Shown: positions 1-8,497, numbered from the stretch's first letter. The stretch: 34,143 nt of DNA from Candidatus Hopanoidivorans cymbastelae (GCA_028283145.1 JAPYNY010000006.1:1-34143); one strand, 5' to 3'. Notes: generated by a model from the sequence alone, not told the origin. Translations and numbers: made by a program.

Positions 1-2
1 GT

Positions 3-1697
3 GCTAGGGATGTGATTGATCTTTGCTTGCGTGGAGTTGACGTGGACGGTGACCGGCTGTCTTATCGGGTGTATTCTTCAGTTGACGGAGGCGACACCTA
101 CAGACTGTATACCGGTGGTAGGTATTCTTCTGATTTTGATTGGCGGGAGATCGACTCTTCTGAGGTCATGGTTTCTATCAGCAATTTCGCTGGGGGGCCT
201 CTGCCGGATGGGTTCGTAGGCAGGGTCGGGGTGGCGGTATCTGACGGAGCCCGCGCTGCCTTTGCGGAGTCCCCGCCCTTCAGGGTTGTGGAACAGGAAT
301 CTGGACCAGCGTCTGAGCGTCTGATTCCTTACCGTGTGAGCATAAAAAGCCCTGCAGCACTTGACCGCAATGTGTTTTCCGGGGAAGAGAAAATTCTGTT
401 GGAAGCCGAAAGCGACACCTGGTTGGGTGATGGTGTGGAGTATCGTTGGCGCAGCAACCTTGACGGAGAGCTAGGCACCGGCAAATCTGTTGAATTGCCG
501 GCTTATGAGTTAACCATCGGAAATCACAGAATCTCCGTCACAGCTACCAACAAAAGCACGGGGCGGTCAAGCTGGAATTCCAGAGGAGTCGCTATAACCC
601 CGCCAGGTGTTCAACTGCTAGCAATAGATGACGTTGTGCGCATCCAACCTCATGAGCGTGTTCATATATATGTTCAAAGCAACGATATCAAAAGATACGG
701 CTATGAAAGCTATTTCAATTTGGAAGCAACTGCTCCCCCGAAACTAGGCGAAGCTAAAGTCACCTACGCGCACTCAGACGTTATTTATTATGTTATTAGC
801 TATATTTCCCGTGTGAGCGGCCGCGACAGCTTCGTATATGAGGTCTGCGACTGGGACTCGTTCTGCGACACAGCTACTGTTCATGTGAGCGTCGGGTTGG
901 ACGACTGCACCATCTCAGGCACCGACGGAAATGACCAGCTGGTGGGCACCCCTGCCGATGACATCATCTGCGCGCTAGACGGCAACGACATCATCGAAGG
1001 CCTAGGCGGTGATGACATAATCCGCGCCGGCAAAGGCAACGACACCATCTTCGGCAGAGCGGGTGATGACTACATCCAAGGCGAAACCGGCGACGATACC
1101 ATCCACGGCGAAGACGGCGAAGACCTCATCTTGGGCGGTAACGGCAACGACACGCTATACGGCGGCGCAGGCTACGACACCTTGGGCGGCGGGAACACCA
1201 TCACCGAACAAAACCCAGGCGACAAACTCTACTACACCGACACAGCAGCACCCGCCGCCTACCCAGAACTGACCGCCAAAGAAGTTGAACTCCTAGATGA
1301 AGCCACCACCACATGCCTAAAAGCCACTACCAGAAATTCCAGATGCGCGCAAACAACAAACGAACTTTGCCAAACAATCTCTGCTGGCAGTAGTCAATGG
1401 CCGAGCCACCAGAAGCAGCGGACCGCGATCACCAGCTTCCTCTGTGAAGCAGCCGACCTAGCTCAAACAATCGACACAGCTTTTCAAAACAGACCCACCT
1501 ACGACCCCTACCCCGACTCACAAACCATAGAATTACGCGACTTACTCAAACGTGAAGCCCAGACACTATTCACCCCCCTAGCCGAAAACAACCACCAAAT
1601 AACCGAAACAACCACCGCAAAACTCCGCCAACTAGCCGAAGCCATCCACGACTTCGCCGTCCCAGCCTACCGAGACGACCCACATCCCATTGGGTGA
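3..1697 (+). CDS. RTX-repeat secreted/surface protein, 5'-truncated by window edge
   Basis: The frame is open from the first bases and the visible part is about 564 residues. The apparent GTG at 12 is not the real start, because the residues around it match the interior of the paralogue at 2212-4443 (ARDVIDLCLRG versus SRDIIDLCLRG). Domains in order from base 3: a beta-rich module with DGDRLSYRVYSS and GDTYRLY, an Ig/PKD-like module (EYRWRSNLDGELGTG), a cadherin-like module ending in GRDSFVYEVCDWDSFCDTATVHV, then about ten RTX nonapeptides (GNDTIFG, GDDTIHG and similar; residues about 306-398). A helical C-terminal domain with several Cys and the ending PAYRDDP follows. RTX repeats bind Ca2+ and are typical of exported proteins. 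The signal peptide and any catalytic domain would lie upstream of the window. A secreted or surface role is inferred and the specific function is unknown. Confidence 0.85.
   Translation, partial: ARDVIDLCLRGVDVDGDRLSYRVYSSVDGGDTYRLYTGGRYSSDFDWREIDSSEVMVSISNFAGGPLPDGFVGRVGVAVSDGARAAFAESPPFRVVEQESGPASERLIPYRVSIKSPAALDRNVFSGEEKILLEAESDTWLGDGVEYRWRSNLDGELGTGKSVELPAYELTIGNHRISVTATNKSTGRSSWNSRGVAITPPGVQLLAIDDVVRIQPHERVHIYVQSNDIKRYGYESYFNLEATAPPKLGEAKVTYAHSDVIYYVISYISRVSGRDSFVYEVCDWDSFCDTATVHVSVGLDDCTISGTDGNDQLVGTPADDIICALDGNDIIEGLGGDDIIRAGKGNDTIFGRAGDDYIQGETGDDTIHGEDGEDLILGGNGNDTLYGGAGYDTLGGGNTITEQNPGDKLYYTDTAAPAAYPELTAKEVELLDEATTTCLKATTRNSRCAQTTNELCQTISAGSSQWPSHQKQRTAITSFLCEAADLAQTIDTAFQNRPTYDPYPDSQTIELRDLLKREAQTLFTPLAENNHQITETTTAKLRQLAEAIHDFAVPAYRDDPHPIG
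918..1196 (+). repeat. RTX nonapeptide array of the first paralogue
   Basis: About ten degenerate 27-bp units encode G-x-G-N/D-D-x-I/L-x-G nonapeptides, the hemolysin-type calcium-binding repeat. The equivalent arrays lie at about 1941-2183 (remnant) and 3664-3942 (second long paralogue). The flanking DNA is almost identical between the two long genes on both sides of the array. Confidence 0.85.
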
Positions 1698-1792
1698 AAA
1701 CCAAGAAACAACAGACTCATTACACCACTGAACTGCCTAGATGTCAGCAACAACACCACAGAGCAAGACAGCCGTAAGACAAAACAGCAACA

Positions 1793-1810
1793 CCAGGTGA
1801 AAACACCTGG
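1793..1810. terminator. Perfect 7-bp hairpin after the first RTX gene
   Basis: CCAGGTG (1793-1799) and CACCTGG (1804-1810) form a perfect stem around an AAAA loop, 96 bases after the stop of the upstream RTX gene. No T-run follows on either strand, so it is at best an atypical terminator or a processing site. The rest of the 1698-1879 gap is A/C-rich and shows no gene I can support. Confidence 0.35.
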
Positions 1811-1879
1811 AACTAAAACCACACTAGCGGGGTCTAAACAAACATATACCACAAACCGCCAACCCTAAAAGAAGACAAA

Positions 1880-2281
1880 GTGTTCTCATGCTCCGCCACA
1901 AATAACTTAGTTGTCAGACATTTGGGATGCACCATCCTTGGGACTGAAGGTGATGACATGCTGGCAGGCACAACTGGAGATGATGTGATCTGCGGACTGG
2001 GAGGCAACAACACCATCGACGGCAAAACCGGCAACGACACCATCGACGGCCAACAAGGAGCCGACACCATCCTGGGAGTAGCCGGCAACGACACCATAAA
2101 CGGACGCCTAGGCAACGACGAGATCTACGGAGGCGAAGGTGATGACACCCTGGGAGGCGGCAAAGGCGACGACACCCTAAACGCTCATCTGATAACAACT
2201 CTGCCACCAGCTTGCGGCCCGAACCTGCGGAAACAGCAATTGATACAGCGAAGTCGGATGACGATTGCACCGGGTTTATAG
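1880..2281 (+). pseudogene. RTX-repeat remnant with frame break at its 3' end
   Basis: This 133-codon frame begins with GTG at 1880, with no convincing ribosome-binding site. The frame is open upstream only to a TAA at 1835. It encodes GCTILGTEGDD followed by about eight RTX nonapeptides ending at GGGKGDDTLNA. After that the translation loses all RTX or family resemblance, becoming basic and Pro/Cys-containing up to the TAG at 2281. The frame of the next gene (2212-4443) is open from about 2146 and reads as a plausible linker (SSDNNSATSLRPEPAE), so a frameshift near 2180-2190 probably separated one longer protein into two frames. It lacks the C-terminal domain of its paralogues. It could also be a leftover cassette from tandem duplication. 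Confidence 0.55.
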
Positions 2282-4443
2282 GTGGCGGCAGGACGTCTGC
2301 GGTTTCCGATGCGGGTTTGCCGCCTGGATCTGTTGAGGAAAGCAGGGGTGAAGGGATGGTTCATGTATTTCGTGGGAGTATGTATTTTCCTTTAACTGCC
2401 GGGGCTGCACCTAGGGGCGTATCAGTGAGGGTCTACAGAAGCCCTTCCAATACAAAACCTTTTTCATCAGACGATAAAGGCAATTTCGCGTTGGAGCTGC
2501 GAAGCGGGGGTGTCAGTGTGTTTGAACAGCGGTTCAGAGTGGACAGACCCGTTCTTGGATTGAATCATCTGCCTAGGACAATCAGAGATGGCGACAAATT
2601 GTCTGTAGCAGATTTTAAGCGGTTCACGGTTAGTGTGGTAGAACCTCCTGTGTATGACAGCTTCTCTGTTTTGTGGGCTGGCAGGGAATTGTTTGCAGCA
2701 GAGCAGTCAGCTAATGCTCCTAGGGTGGAGATCTTAGGAGTGTCAGAAGATCAGATTTTCGGCTCCAGAGACATTATCGATCTCTGCCTGCGCGGAATTG
2801 ACGACGACGGTGACCAGTTGACTTATCGGGTGTATTATTCAACCGACGACGGTGACACCTACAGGCTGTATAACGGTTTGAATTTTTATCTCTTTGTTGA
2901 TTGGACAGAGATTACATCTTCTAACGTAATGATTTTCTTTAGCGCATTTCTGAGAAATGCTGATCGTCCTCAGAGTGCTTTAGATTCTGGTTTAGTCAGC
3001 AGGATTGGAGTATCGGTGTCTGATGGAGCCAGTTCAACTTTTATAGAATCTCCGGCTTTCACTGTTTTTGAGCAGGGAGCAAGGTCATTCGGTGTGCGCA
3101 TAACAAGCCCTAAGAGTAGTTATGTATTTTCTAGTGGCGAGACGATTTTGTTGGATGCCGAGCTTGGCTTAGGGTTGAAGAATGATGTGGAATATAACTG
3201 GCACAGCAGCCTTGACGGCAACTTAGGCACCAGCAAGCTTGTTCAGTTTTTGGCTAATGATCTGACAGTTGGAGAACACTGGGTTAATGTTGTCACAACT
3301 GACGTAACTTCGAAGTGGGCTTATAGTGATTTCGTTCGTTTTTTTGTTATCCCGGAAGACGTGCCCTTCAAGGCTTTAGACGACACCCTTTATATTCCAC
3401 CCGGAGAGGCTTTTCATATTGTTGTTGCAGTCAACGACATCAAAGTCAGTAGTCCATATAGGTTGAAAATAACAGTTGCTCCCAAGTTGGGAAGAGCTCA
3501 AATCGAAGAAGGGATATCGGATGTCCCTACTGGGCAACTTGTCAGGTATTTGGCTAATACCAGCGGGCGGGATAGCTTTGAATATGAGGTCTGCGACTGG
3601 GACTCGTTCTGCGATACAGCTACTGTTCATGTGAGCGTCGGGTTGGACGACTGCACCATCTCAGGCACCGACGAAGACGACACTCTGGTAGGCACCCCTG
3701 GCGATGACATCATCTGCGCGCTGGACGGAGATGACACCATCGAAGGACTAGGGGGTGATGACATAATCCGCGGCGGCGCAGGCGACGACACCATCCACGG
3801 CGGTCCGGGTGATGACTACCTCCAAGGCGAAACCGGCGATGACACCATCCACGGCGGCGACGGCGAGGATCTCCTTTTGGGCGGTAGCGGCAGCGACACC
3901 CTATACGGCAACGCAGGCTACGACACCCTAGGCGGCGGGAACACCATCACCGAACAAAACCCAGGCGACAAACTCTATTATGATGTCTCGGAAAGCGCTC
4001 CCGTTTTTGAGGAGTTGACCACCGAAGAAGTTGAACTCCTAAACACTACTATCGTCGCTTGTGTAGAAACTGCCATCTGGAATTCCGTTTGCCCGCAAGC
4101 AGCGAGCAGTCTTTGCCGAACAACCTCTGCTGGCAACAGCCAATGGCCAGACCACCAAAAACAACGAACCGCTATCACCAGTTTCGTCTGCGAGGCAGCC
4201 GGGCTGGCGCAAAGAATCGAATCAGTTTTCCAAAACAGACCTGACTATGATCCATATCCCAACTTAGAAACCAGAGAATTACGCGACACGCTCAAACGCG
4301 ACACCCAGACACTATTCACACCCCTAGTCGAAGACAACCACCAAATAACAGAAACAACCACCGCAAAACTCCGCCAACTAGCCGAAAGCCTCCACAACTT
4401 CGCCATCCCAGCCTACCGAGACGACCCGCCACTAATTCTATAG
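2212..4443 (+). CDS. RTX-repeat multidomain protein, second long paralogue (N-terminus uncertain)
   Basis: This 743-codon frame starts formally at TTG 2212 without a Shine-Dalgarno, so the start is doubtful and the protein lacks a visible signal peptide. Modules in order: a beta-rich N-terminal module (about 35-185); a GDQLTYRVYYSTDDGDTYRLY module (about 189-290); an Ig/PKD-like module (about 300-380); a cadherin-like module ending in GRDSFEYEVCDWDSFCDTATVHV (about 385-480); RTX repeats (about 484-578); and a helical Cys-containing C-terminal domain ending PAYRDDPPLIL. It is collinear with the first RTX gene and shares near-identical DNA in the hinge and after the repeats. Ca2+-dependent folding outside the cell is expected for RTX proteins. 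Without a signal peptide this copy may be a broken or silent gene. It converges with cobO. Confidence 0.75.
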   Translation: MRPEPAETAIDTAKSDDDCTGFIGGGRTSAVSDAGLPPGSVEESRGEGMVHVFRGSMYFPLTAGAAPRGVSVRVYRSPSNTKPFSSDDKGNFALELRSGGVSVFEQRFRVDRPVLGLNHLPRTIRDGDKLSVADFKRFTVSVVEPPVYDSFSVLWAGRELFAAEQSANAPRVEILGVSEDQIFGSRDIIDLCLRGIDDDGDQLTYRVYYSTDDGDTYRLYNGLNFYLFVDWTEITSSNVMIFFSAFLRNADRPQSALDSGLVSRIGVSVSDGASSTFIESPAFTVFEQGARSFGVRITSPKSSYVFSSGETILLDAELGLGLKNDVEYNWHSSLDGNLGTSKLVQFLANDLTVGEHWVNVVTTDVTSKWAYSDFVRFFVIPEDVPFKALDDTLYIPPGEAFHIVVAVNDIKVSSPYRLKITVAPKLGRAQIEEGISDVPTGQLVRYLANTSGRDSFEYEVCDWDSFCDTATVHVSVGLDDCTISGTDEDDTLVGTPGDDIICALDGDDTIEGLGGDDIIRGGAGDDTIHGGPGDDYLQGETGDDTIHGGDGEDLLLGGSGSDTLYGNAGYDTLGGGNTITEQNPGDKLYYDVSESAPVFEELTTEEVELLNTTIVACVETAIWNSVCPQAASSLCRTTSAGNSQWPDHQKQRTAITSFVCEAAGLAQRIESVFQNRPDYDPYPNLETRELRDTLKRDTQTLFTPLVEDNHQITETTTAKLRQLAESLHNFAIPAYRDDPPLIL

Positions 4444-4515
4444 CGACAACTTGGGCGCAAGCAGGAAAATTGAACTTCCAGCTTTATTCAAATCAGTAAT
4501 CCAGACCAATTCAAT

Positions 4516-5100
4516 TCAATAGTCCAAACCGGCTTGAGCCATGATGCCTTTATCGTAGGCATGCTTGATCTTCTGGACTTCTGAAACTGTGTCAGCAGCT
4601 TCCATTAACTCTTCTGGGGCGTCTCGCCCTGTGGCGATGATGTTAACTTGGCTTGGCCGGCCAGCCAAAACTGCAACCACCTCATCGGATTCAATCCAAC
4701 CCCAGTTCATGGGGTAGGTGATCTCATCCAAAATCACCAAGCGATATTCACCCGAGCCGATAACCTCCTTGGCATGTCTCCAAGCTTGCTGGGCGGTAGC
4801 TTCGTCCTTGGTGAGATTGTCGCTGTCCCAAGTGAAACCCTCCCCCAAAGTCCACCAGTCCGCCCCTAATTGCAGACCCATTTTTTCCTCGCCGGTGTTC
4901 CAGTTGCCAGACTTCAAAAACTGCACCACAGCAACCTTCCAGCCGCGTGCCAGTGCCCGCAGCATCACTCCGAAAGCTGAACTGCTTTTACCTTTGCCGT
5001 CGCCCGTATTGACTATCAGCACAGACGGGACTCGTTCACGCTCTGCCGGGGCTGGCCGTGGATCTTGCGTGGGGGGAGATTTGGATTCGAATGATGACAT
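4516..5100 (-). CDS. cobO: Cob(I)yrinic acid a,c-diamide / corrinoid adenosyltransferase (CobO/CobA type)
   Basis: The protein has 194 residues, typical for the CobA/CobO/BtuR family. This family transfers the adenosyl group of ATP to Co(I) corrinoids in the cytoplasm to make adenosylcobalamin or its precursors. The P-loop-like NTGDGKGKSS lies at residues 31-40, followed by family segments VVQFLKSG, WTLGEGFTW, LVILDEITYPMNWGW and NIIATGRDAPEELMEAAD. The first 24 residues are a variable polar tail. The start is ATG 5100, preceded by AGGAGG; the stop codon of the upstream ABC ATPase lies just before this site (8-bp gap), which indicates translational coupling. As the last gene of the riboswitch-controlled btuFCD operon, it would adenosylate imported corrinoid. 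Confidence 0.93.
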   Translation of the reverse strand: MSSFESKSPPTQDPRPAPAERERVPSVLIVNTGDGKGKSSSAFGVMLRALARGWKVAVVQFLKSGNWNTGEEKMGLQLGADWWTLGEGFTWDSDNLTKDEATAQQAWRHAKEVIGSGEYRLVILDEITYPMNWGWIESDEVVAVLAGRPSQVNIIATGRDAPEELMEAADTVSEVQKIKHAYDKGIMAQAGLDY

Positions 5101-5108
5101 TATTCCTC

Positions 5109-5993
5109 CTATGTTGGTTTGCTCTGTGTTTGTTCGCTTGTTTTGATTTTTTGGGCCAGATGATGGTTGCGCTGCACGCTTAGGGCAACTCCGAATGTTC
5201 CATTGGAAACTATATTGACATTGGCCCCATAGAAACGTCGGATATTTTCTTGAGTCAGTATTTCCTTGGGTGTGCCCTCGGCTGCAATCATCCCGTCTGC
5301 CAACAATAGCAACCTGTCGGCAAACTGCCCTGCTAGAGAGAGGTCGTGAATGGCCGTGATGATGGTCAAGTTGCGTTCCACCCTGAGTTGGTCGATGAGT
5401 TCCATAACTTCCAGTTGCTGGCCAAGGTCTAGCGCCGAAGTTGGCTCGTCCATCAACAACAACGGAGTCTGTTGAGCCAAAGCTCGTGCCACCACTGCTC
5501 TCTGGCGTTCCCCGCCTGAAAGCTGCCCGACTGGAATATCGGCAAACTGGGCGATGTTCAACTGCTCCAAGATTTCTCTCACCAAAGCAACATCTGAAGC
5601 ACTGGCGACAAAGCCCGTTCCGCTGTAGGGAACGCGCCCTAACAGCACATAGTCCAAAACTTTCACGCCAGCCGGTGTAGTCGGTGACTGCGGAATCATC
5701 GCTACAAGCCGGGCGCGCTTTCGAGGTGGCAGCTTCCAGACATCCTGTTGGGCTATCTCGGCTTTGCCGTCCTCGGGGCGGAGCAGCCCTGCCAGCACAC
5801 GCAGCAGCGTAGTTTTGCCAGCGCCGTTAGGCCCGATGATTCCAAGCCACTCCCCAGCTTCGCAACTGAGCGAAACTTCAGTCAAAACCCGTCGCCTGAA
5901 GGTAACGGAGATGCTATTGCAGCCACAGGCTGGAGTTGTGGTTTGTGTGTTGATGGTCATGGAAGACTTCTCATGCGCTGACATTGCGACCAT
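5109..5993 (-). CDS. btuD: Cobalamin/iron-siderophore ABC transporter ATP-binding protein
   Basis: This 294-residue ATPase of the FecE/BtuD class energises corrinoid import together with the adjacent permease. Walker A is GPNGAGKTT (54-62), the signature is LSGGERQR (159-166), Walker B is LLLMDEPTSALD (179-190), and the switch His is in AIHDLS (H217). There is a further tail of about 40 residues after the core. Starts at 5993 (M1), 5984 (M4) and 5960 (M12) are all possible. The first two overlap the 3' end of the permease gene, as expected for a coupled operon. The substrate is assigned from the upstream cobalamin riboswitch and downstream cobO; from sequence alone, an iron-siderophore transporter cannot be excluded. 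Confidence 0.9.
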   Translation of the reverse strand: MVAMSAHEKSSMTINTQTTTPACGCNSISVTFRRRVLTEVSLSCEAGEWLGIIGPNGAGKTTLLRVLAGLLRPEDGKAEIAQQDVWKLPPRKRARLVAMIPQSPTTPAGVKVLDYVLLGRVPYSGTGFVASASDVALVREILEQLNIAQFADIPVGQLSGGERQRAVVARALAQQTPLLLMDEPTSALDLGQQLEVMELIDQLRVERNLTIITAIHDLSLAGQFADRLLLLADGMIAAEGTPKEILTQENIRRFYGANVNIVSNGTFGVALSVQRNHHLAQKIKTSEQTQSKPT

Positions 5994-7158
5994 GTCGGTG
6001 CAGAATGTACAAAAAGAAAGGCGCTCCCAAAAAAGCAGTTACAACTCCAATAGGCAACTCGGCAGGTGAATTAGCGGTGCGCGCAATGACGTCCATCAAA
6101 GCCAAAAAAGCCGCCCCAAACAGCAGCGACAATGGCACTACAACGCGATTGCTCACGCCAAAGACAAGCCTCACCGCATGTGGAACCACCAACCCCACAA
6201 ACCCGATTAGCCCGCTGACAGCAACCGCAGCAGCAGCAGCCAAGGAAGCTACGGACAAAGCCGCAACTCTAATTCGTCTAGGATGCACTCCCAGTGAGGC
6301 TGCTTCTTCATCTCCTACAGCCAGCACATCCAGCGGGCCGCTGAGAACCAACATGACTAAACCACAAGCCAGGGCATAGGGCGCAACTAGAGTGACTTCT
6401 CCCCAGCCGGCGGTGGAAAGTCGGCCCAGCAGCCAGCTGTAAATGCTGCGAAGGCTTTCAACTTCACGCATTTGGATATAGGTCTGCACAGCTGTGAAAA
6501 AACTAGCCACGGCAATGCCCGCCAAAATGAGGGTCAAACCACTCTCTGGTGTTCTGAAGACCGATCCCAGCACAAAAGCACTTGTAACCGCCAGCAAAGC
6601 TCCGGCAAAGGCAGCCAATGGCACGACGTCTAAAGCCCCTGAGCCGTCACCTGATTCTGAAATGATGGCCAAGGTAGCTCCCACGCCTGCCCCTGCTGCC
6701 ACTCCTAGCAGGTAGGAGTCGGCCAGCGGGTTGCGTAATGCGCCCTGAAAGACTGCCCCCGACATGGCCAACATGCCGCCCACAAGCAGCCCAAGCACCA
6801 TGCGTGGCGCTCGAATTTCAGCAATAATTGCACTCTGTATTGTCGACAAGCCAGAGTCGAAATCCACCAACGGCAAAAGGTTGAAAAGCTCTGTGATGCC
6901 TCTGTGGGGGGCTATCGCAACCGGCCCGACCAGCACCCCCACCACAGCTGCCACAAAGACCGCCGCCAGTCCAAATAGGATATGGCGGATGAGCAACCTT
7001 GCGGGCTGACCAAGATTAACGGGCTGAGCAGAATCTACATGCTCAACCGAATTCGCAGACGGAGCAGAATCCACCGGCCCAGCCACACTCGCAGACTGAC
7101 CCGCACTGCTTGGCTGGGCTTGCCGGGGCTGACTTGGGCTCAGACCGGTTGAGGACAC
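5971..7158 (-). CDS. btuC: FecCD/BtuC-family ABC transporter permease
   Basis: This 395-residue membrane protein begins with GTG 7158, behind AAGGGTG. Residues about 58-395 form the usual BtuC/FecCD permease with many hydrophobic segments. Family motifs include RAPRMVLGLLVGGMLAMSGAVFQG, NPLADSYLLGVAAGAG, LGVHPRRIR and GLIGFVGLVVPHAVRL. The first ~57 residues form an unusual hydrophilic Ser/Ala/Gln/Pro-rich tail (repeats of the type SAGQSAS, VDSAPSANS, VDSAQPVN) not normal for this family, presumably cytoplasmic and disordered. It would form the transmembrane channel for corrinoid import with the ATPase encoded next. A downstream start would remove part of the tail, but I see no strong site. 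Confidence 0.9.
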   Translation of the reverse strand: MSSTGLSPSQPRQAQPSSAGQSASVAGPVDSAPSANSVEHVDSAQPVNLGQPARLLIRHILFGLAAVFVAAVVGVLVGPVAIAPHRGITELFNLLPLVDFDSGLSTIQSAIIAEIRAPRMVLGLLVGGMLAMSGAVFQGALRNPLADSYLLGVAAGAGVGATLAIISESGDGSGALDVVPLAAFAGALLAVTSAFVLGSVFRTPESGLTLILAGIAVASFFTAVQTYIQMREVESLRSIYSWLLGRLSTAGWGEVTLVAPYALACGLVMLVLSGPLDVLAVGDEEAASLGVHPRRIRVAALSVASLAAAAAVAVSGLIGFVGLVVPHAVRLVFGVSNRVVVPLSLLFGAAFLALMDVIARTANSPAELPIGVVTAFLGAPFFLYILHRHGRNVSA

Positions 7159-7197
7159 TTGGCACCCTTAGCGGGCAATGGAGGCTGAGCCATGAAA

Positions 7198-8262
7198 CTA
7201 GCTGGCTAACACCGCCAATTCATTTGCAACAATCATGGCCACTTCGTCCAATAGTTCAACCACCCTCGGACCCCAGCGTGAAATTATGTCTGAGTCAAAC
7301 ACAACCACTCTGCTGCCGATAATTGCATCCAAGCTATCCCAGCCAGCTCGTTCCATTAACGTCTCCAAAGACTCGCCGCAGCAGTCAGTCAGAAAAATGA
7401 AATCGGGGTCGGAGTCCAAAATAAACTCCTCTGACAATTGAGGAAAGCCCCCGGCAGCACCTTCTGCTGCATCAGCAATGCTCTCCAAGCCAGCTAGCTC
7501 AAAAATTTGCCCAATGAAGGATGAAGAGGTCACCGAAAACAAGGTTGGGTCAAGCTCTAGGTAGTAGGTGAAAGGCTCGGCAGGCAGCACTAGGTCGGCT
7601 ACTGCCAAATCAATATCCTCTTGAAGTTCGGCTACAACTTCTTCCGCCTGTTCTGCGTTGCCTGTAGCTTCGCCTAAGTAAATCATCTGCTGAAACGCAT
7701 CATCCAGAGTGGGAGCAGCAGAGTATTTTAGTACTTCAGCTCCGAGAGCTTGCAGCCCTGCAGTGAGGTCGCCCGGATCAAAAGAGATAACCACTAGGTC
7801 TGGTTCATAAGTTGAGATGGCTTCTATATTGGGCTGAAAACCGCTCAAATCAGTGGTAGGGGCTTCAGGGGGAAAATTAGAGAAAGAATCTGCGGCTACC
7901 ACCTGTGGGCCCGCACCTATCGCAAAGAGCATCTCGGTTGCAGTTGGAGACAGCGACACAATTCTCGCAGGACTTTCAGAGATTGTTACTTCACCTGTAT
8001 CGTCAGTAACAGTGCGAGGAAATTCCAGCACCGGAGCAGGCTCCTCTGTCGTTTCTGTCGTGGGCTCTGGGGTTGGCTCCGGCACAGTTTCAGACGCAGT
8101 GGTTGAAGTCGGCTCAGCAGGTGCTGTACTGCTGGTTTCGGGCGCGGCCGCAGATGTCGAAGTGGTTTCCACCACGGTCGTGTCGCTGGCTTCAGAACAT
8201 CCAGCGAAAATCAGCAGCAAAGCTGAAAAGACAGCTAGCGCAGTGAGTGTTATTTTTTTCAT
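7198..8262 (-). CDS. btuF: Cobalamin-binding lipoprotein (periplasmic binding protein, BtuF-like)
   Basis: The 354-residue protein starts with ATG 8262 after a good AGGAGG that is part of a riboswitch expression-platform hairpin. A lipoprotein signal peptide (MKKITLTALAVFSALLLIFAGC) places the lipidated Cys at position 22. Residues about 25-75 are a Ser/Thr/Glu/Pro-rich linker (TSTTASETVPEPTPEP). The TroA/BtuF-type binding fold follows: RIVSLSPTATEMLFAIGAGPQVVAADSFSNFP, then a long helix and the C-terminal lobe (DPDFIFLTDCCGESLETLMERAGW). The protein would be anchored outside the membrane and deliver corrinoid to BtuC. Control by the riboswitch directly upstream makes cobalamin the likely ligand. 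Confidence 0.9.
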   Translation of the reverse strand: MKKITLTALAVFSALLLIFAGCSEASDTTVVETTSTSAAAPETSSTAPAEPTSTTASETVPEPTPEPTTETTEEPAPVLEFPRTVTDDTGEVTISESPARIVSLSPTATEMLFAIGAGPQVVAADSFSNFPPEAPTTDLSGFQPNIEAISTYEPDLVVISFDPGDLTAGLQALGAEVLKYSAAPTLDDAFQQMIYLGEATGNAEQAEEVVAELQEDIDLAVADLVLPAEPFTYYLELDPTLFSVTSSSFIGQIFELAGLESIADAAEGAAGGFPQLSEEFILDSDPDFIFLTDCCGESLETLMERAGWDSLDAIIGSRVVVFDSDIISRWGPRVVELLDEVAMIVANELAVLAS

Positions 8263-8269
8263 TTTGGGC

Positions 8270-8302
8270 CTCCTGTCGTCGGGTAAGAGTCATCAACAGG
8301 AG
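8270..8302 (-). promoter_or_regulatory. Ribosome-binding-site sequestering hairpin (riboswitch expression platform)
   Basis: On the - strand, CTCCTGT (8296-8302 complement) pairs perfectly with ACAGGAG (8270-8276 complement). Two more inner pairs, including a U-G wobble, give about 9 bp. The 3' arm contains the AGGAG of the btuF Shine-Dalgarno, 8-10 bases before its ATG. This is the expected form of a translational OFF switch driven by the aptamer upstream. Confidence 0.65.
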
Positions 8303-8324
8303 AGCGACGCTAGGACACTCGCTG

Positions 8325-8492
8325 TCACCTGACCCCTCCGCGAGGGTCTTATGGTTTCTGGTTGATAGAAAGCTCGACCGGACTAATCTCTTGTGACCGC
8401 TGAGCGGGCTAGAGCATCACCGTTGCGGGACAGTGCTGGAATCTCACCAAACTTCGGCTGCCTACCAAGTTGCAGTGTAACAGCCAACTCAA
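8325..8492 (-). promoter_or_regulatory. Cobalamin riboswitch aptamer upstream of btuFCD-cobO
   Basis: Read on the - strand, the leader between yraN and btuF contains the B12-box core. This is GGTGAGATTCC followed by AGCACTGTCCCGCAACGGTGATG (in the region 8414-8450), the hallmark of cobalamin riboswitches in the form common in actinobacteria. A later TAGTCCGGTCGAGC (about 8372-8385) matches the usual 3' conserved element. The flanking GGCTG/CAGCC can pair as an outer stem. A GC-rich hairpin of type GACCC...GGGTC (about 8331-8348) follows the aptamer. Adenosylcobalamin binding is expected to reduce btuF translation. The aptamer edges are approximate. Confidence 0.88.
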
Positions 8493-8497
8493 GAAAA

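Noticed and set aside
918..1196. Short regular repeats resembling a CRISPR array
   Set aside because: Periodicity is 27 bp with no unique spacers, and the repeats translate in frame to RTX nonapeptides.
1695..1867. Read-through of the first RTX gene's TGA gives about 56 more open codons, suggesting a second Sec codon
   Set aside because: The paralogue ends at the same PAYRDDP position with TAG, the extension is basic low-complexity from A/C-rich DNA, and no Cys is expected at the stop.
1914..2270. Cys/Arg-rich antisense frame of 118 codons over the RTX remnant
   Set aside because: It is the reverse-strand shadow of GGxGxD repeat codons; no ribosome-binding site or homology.
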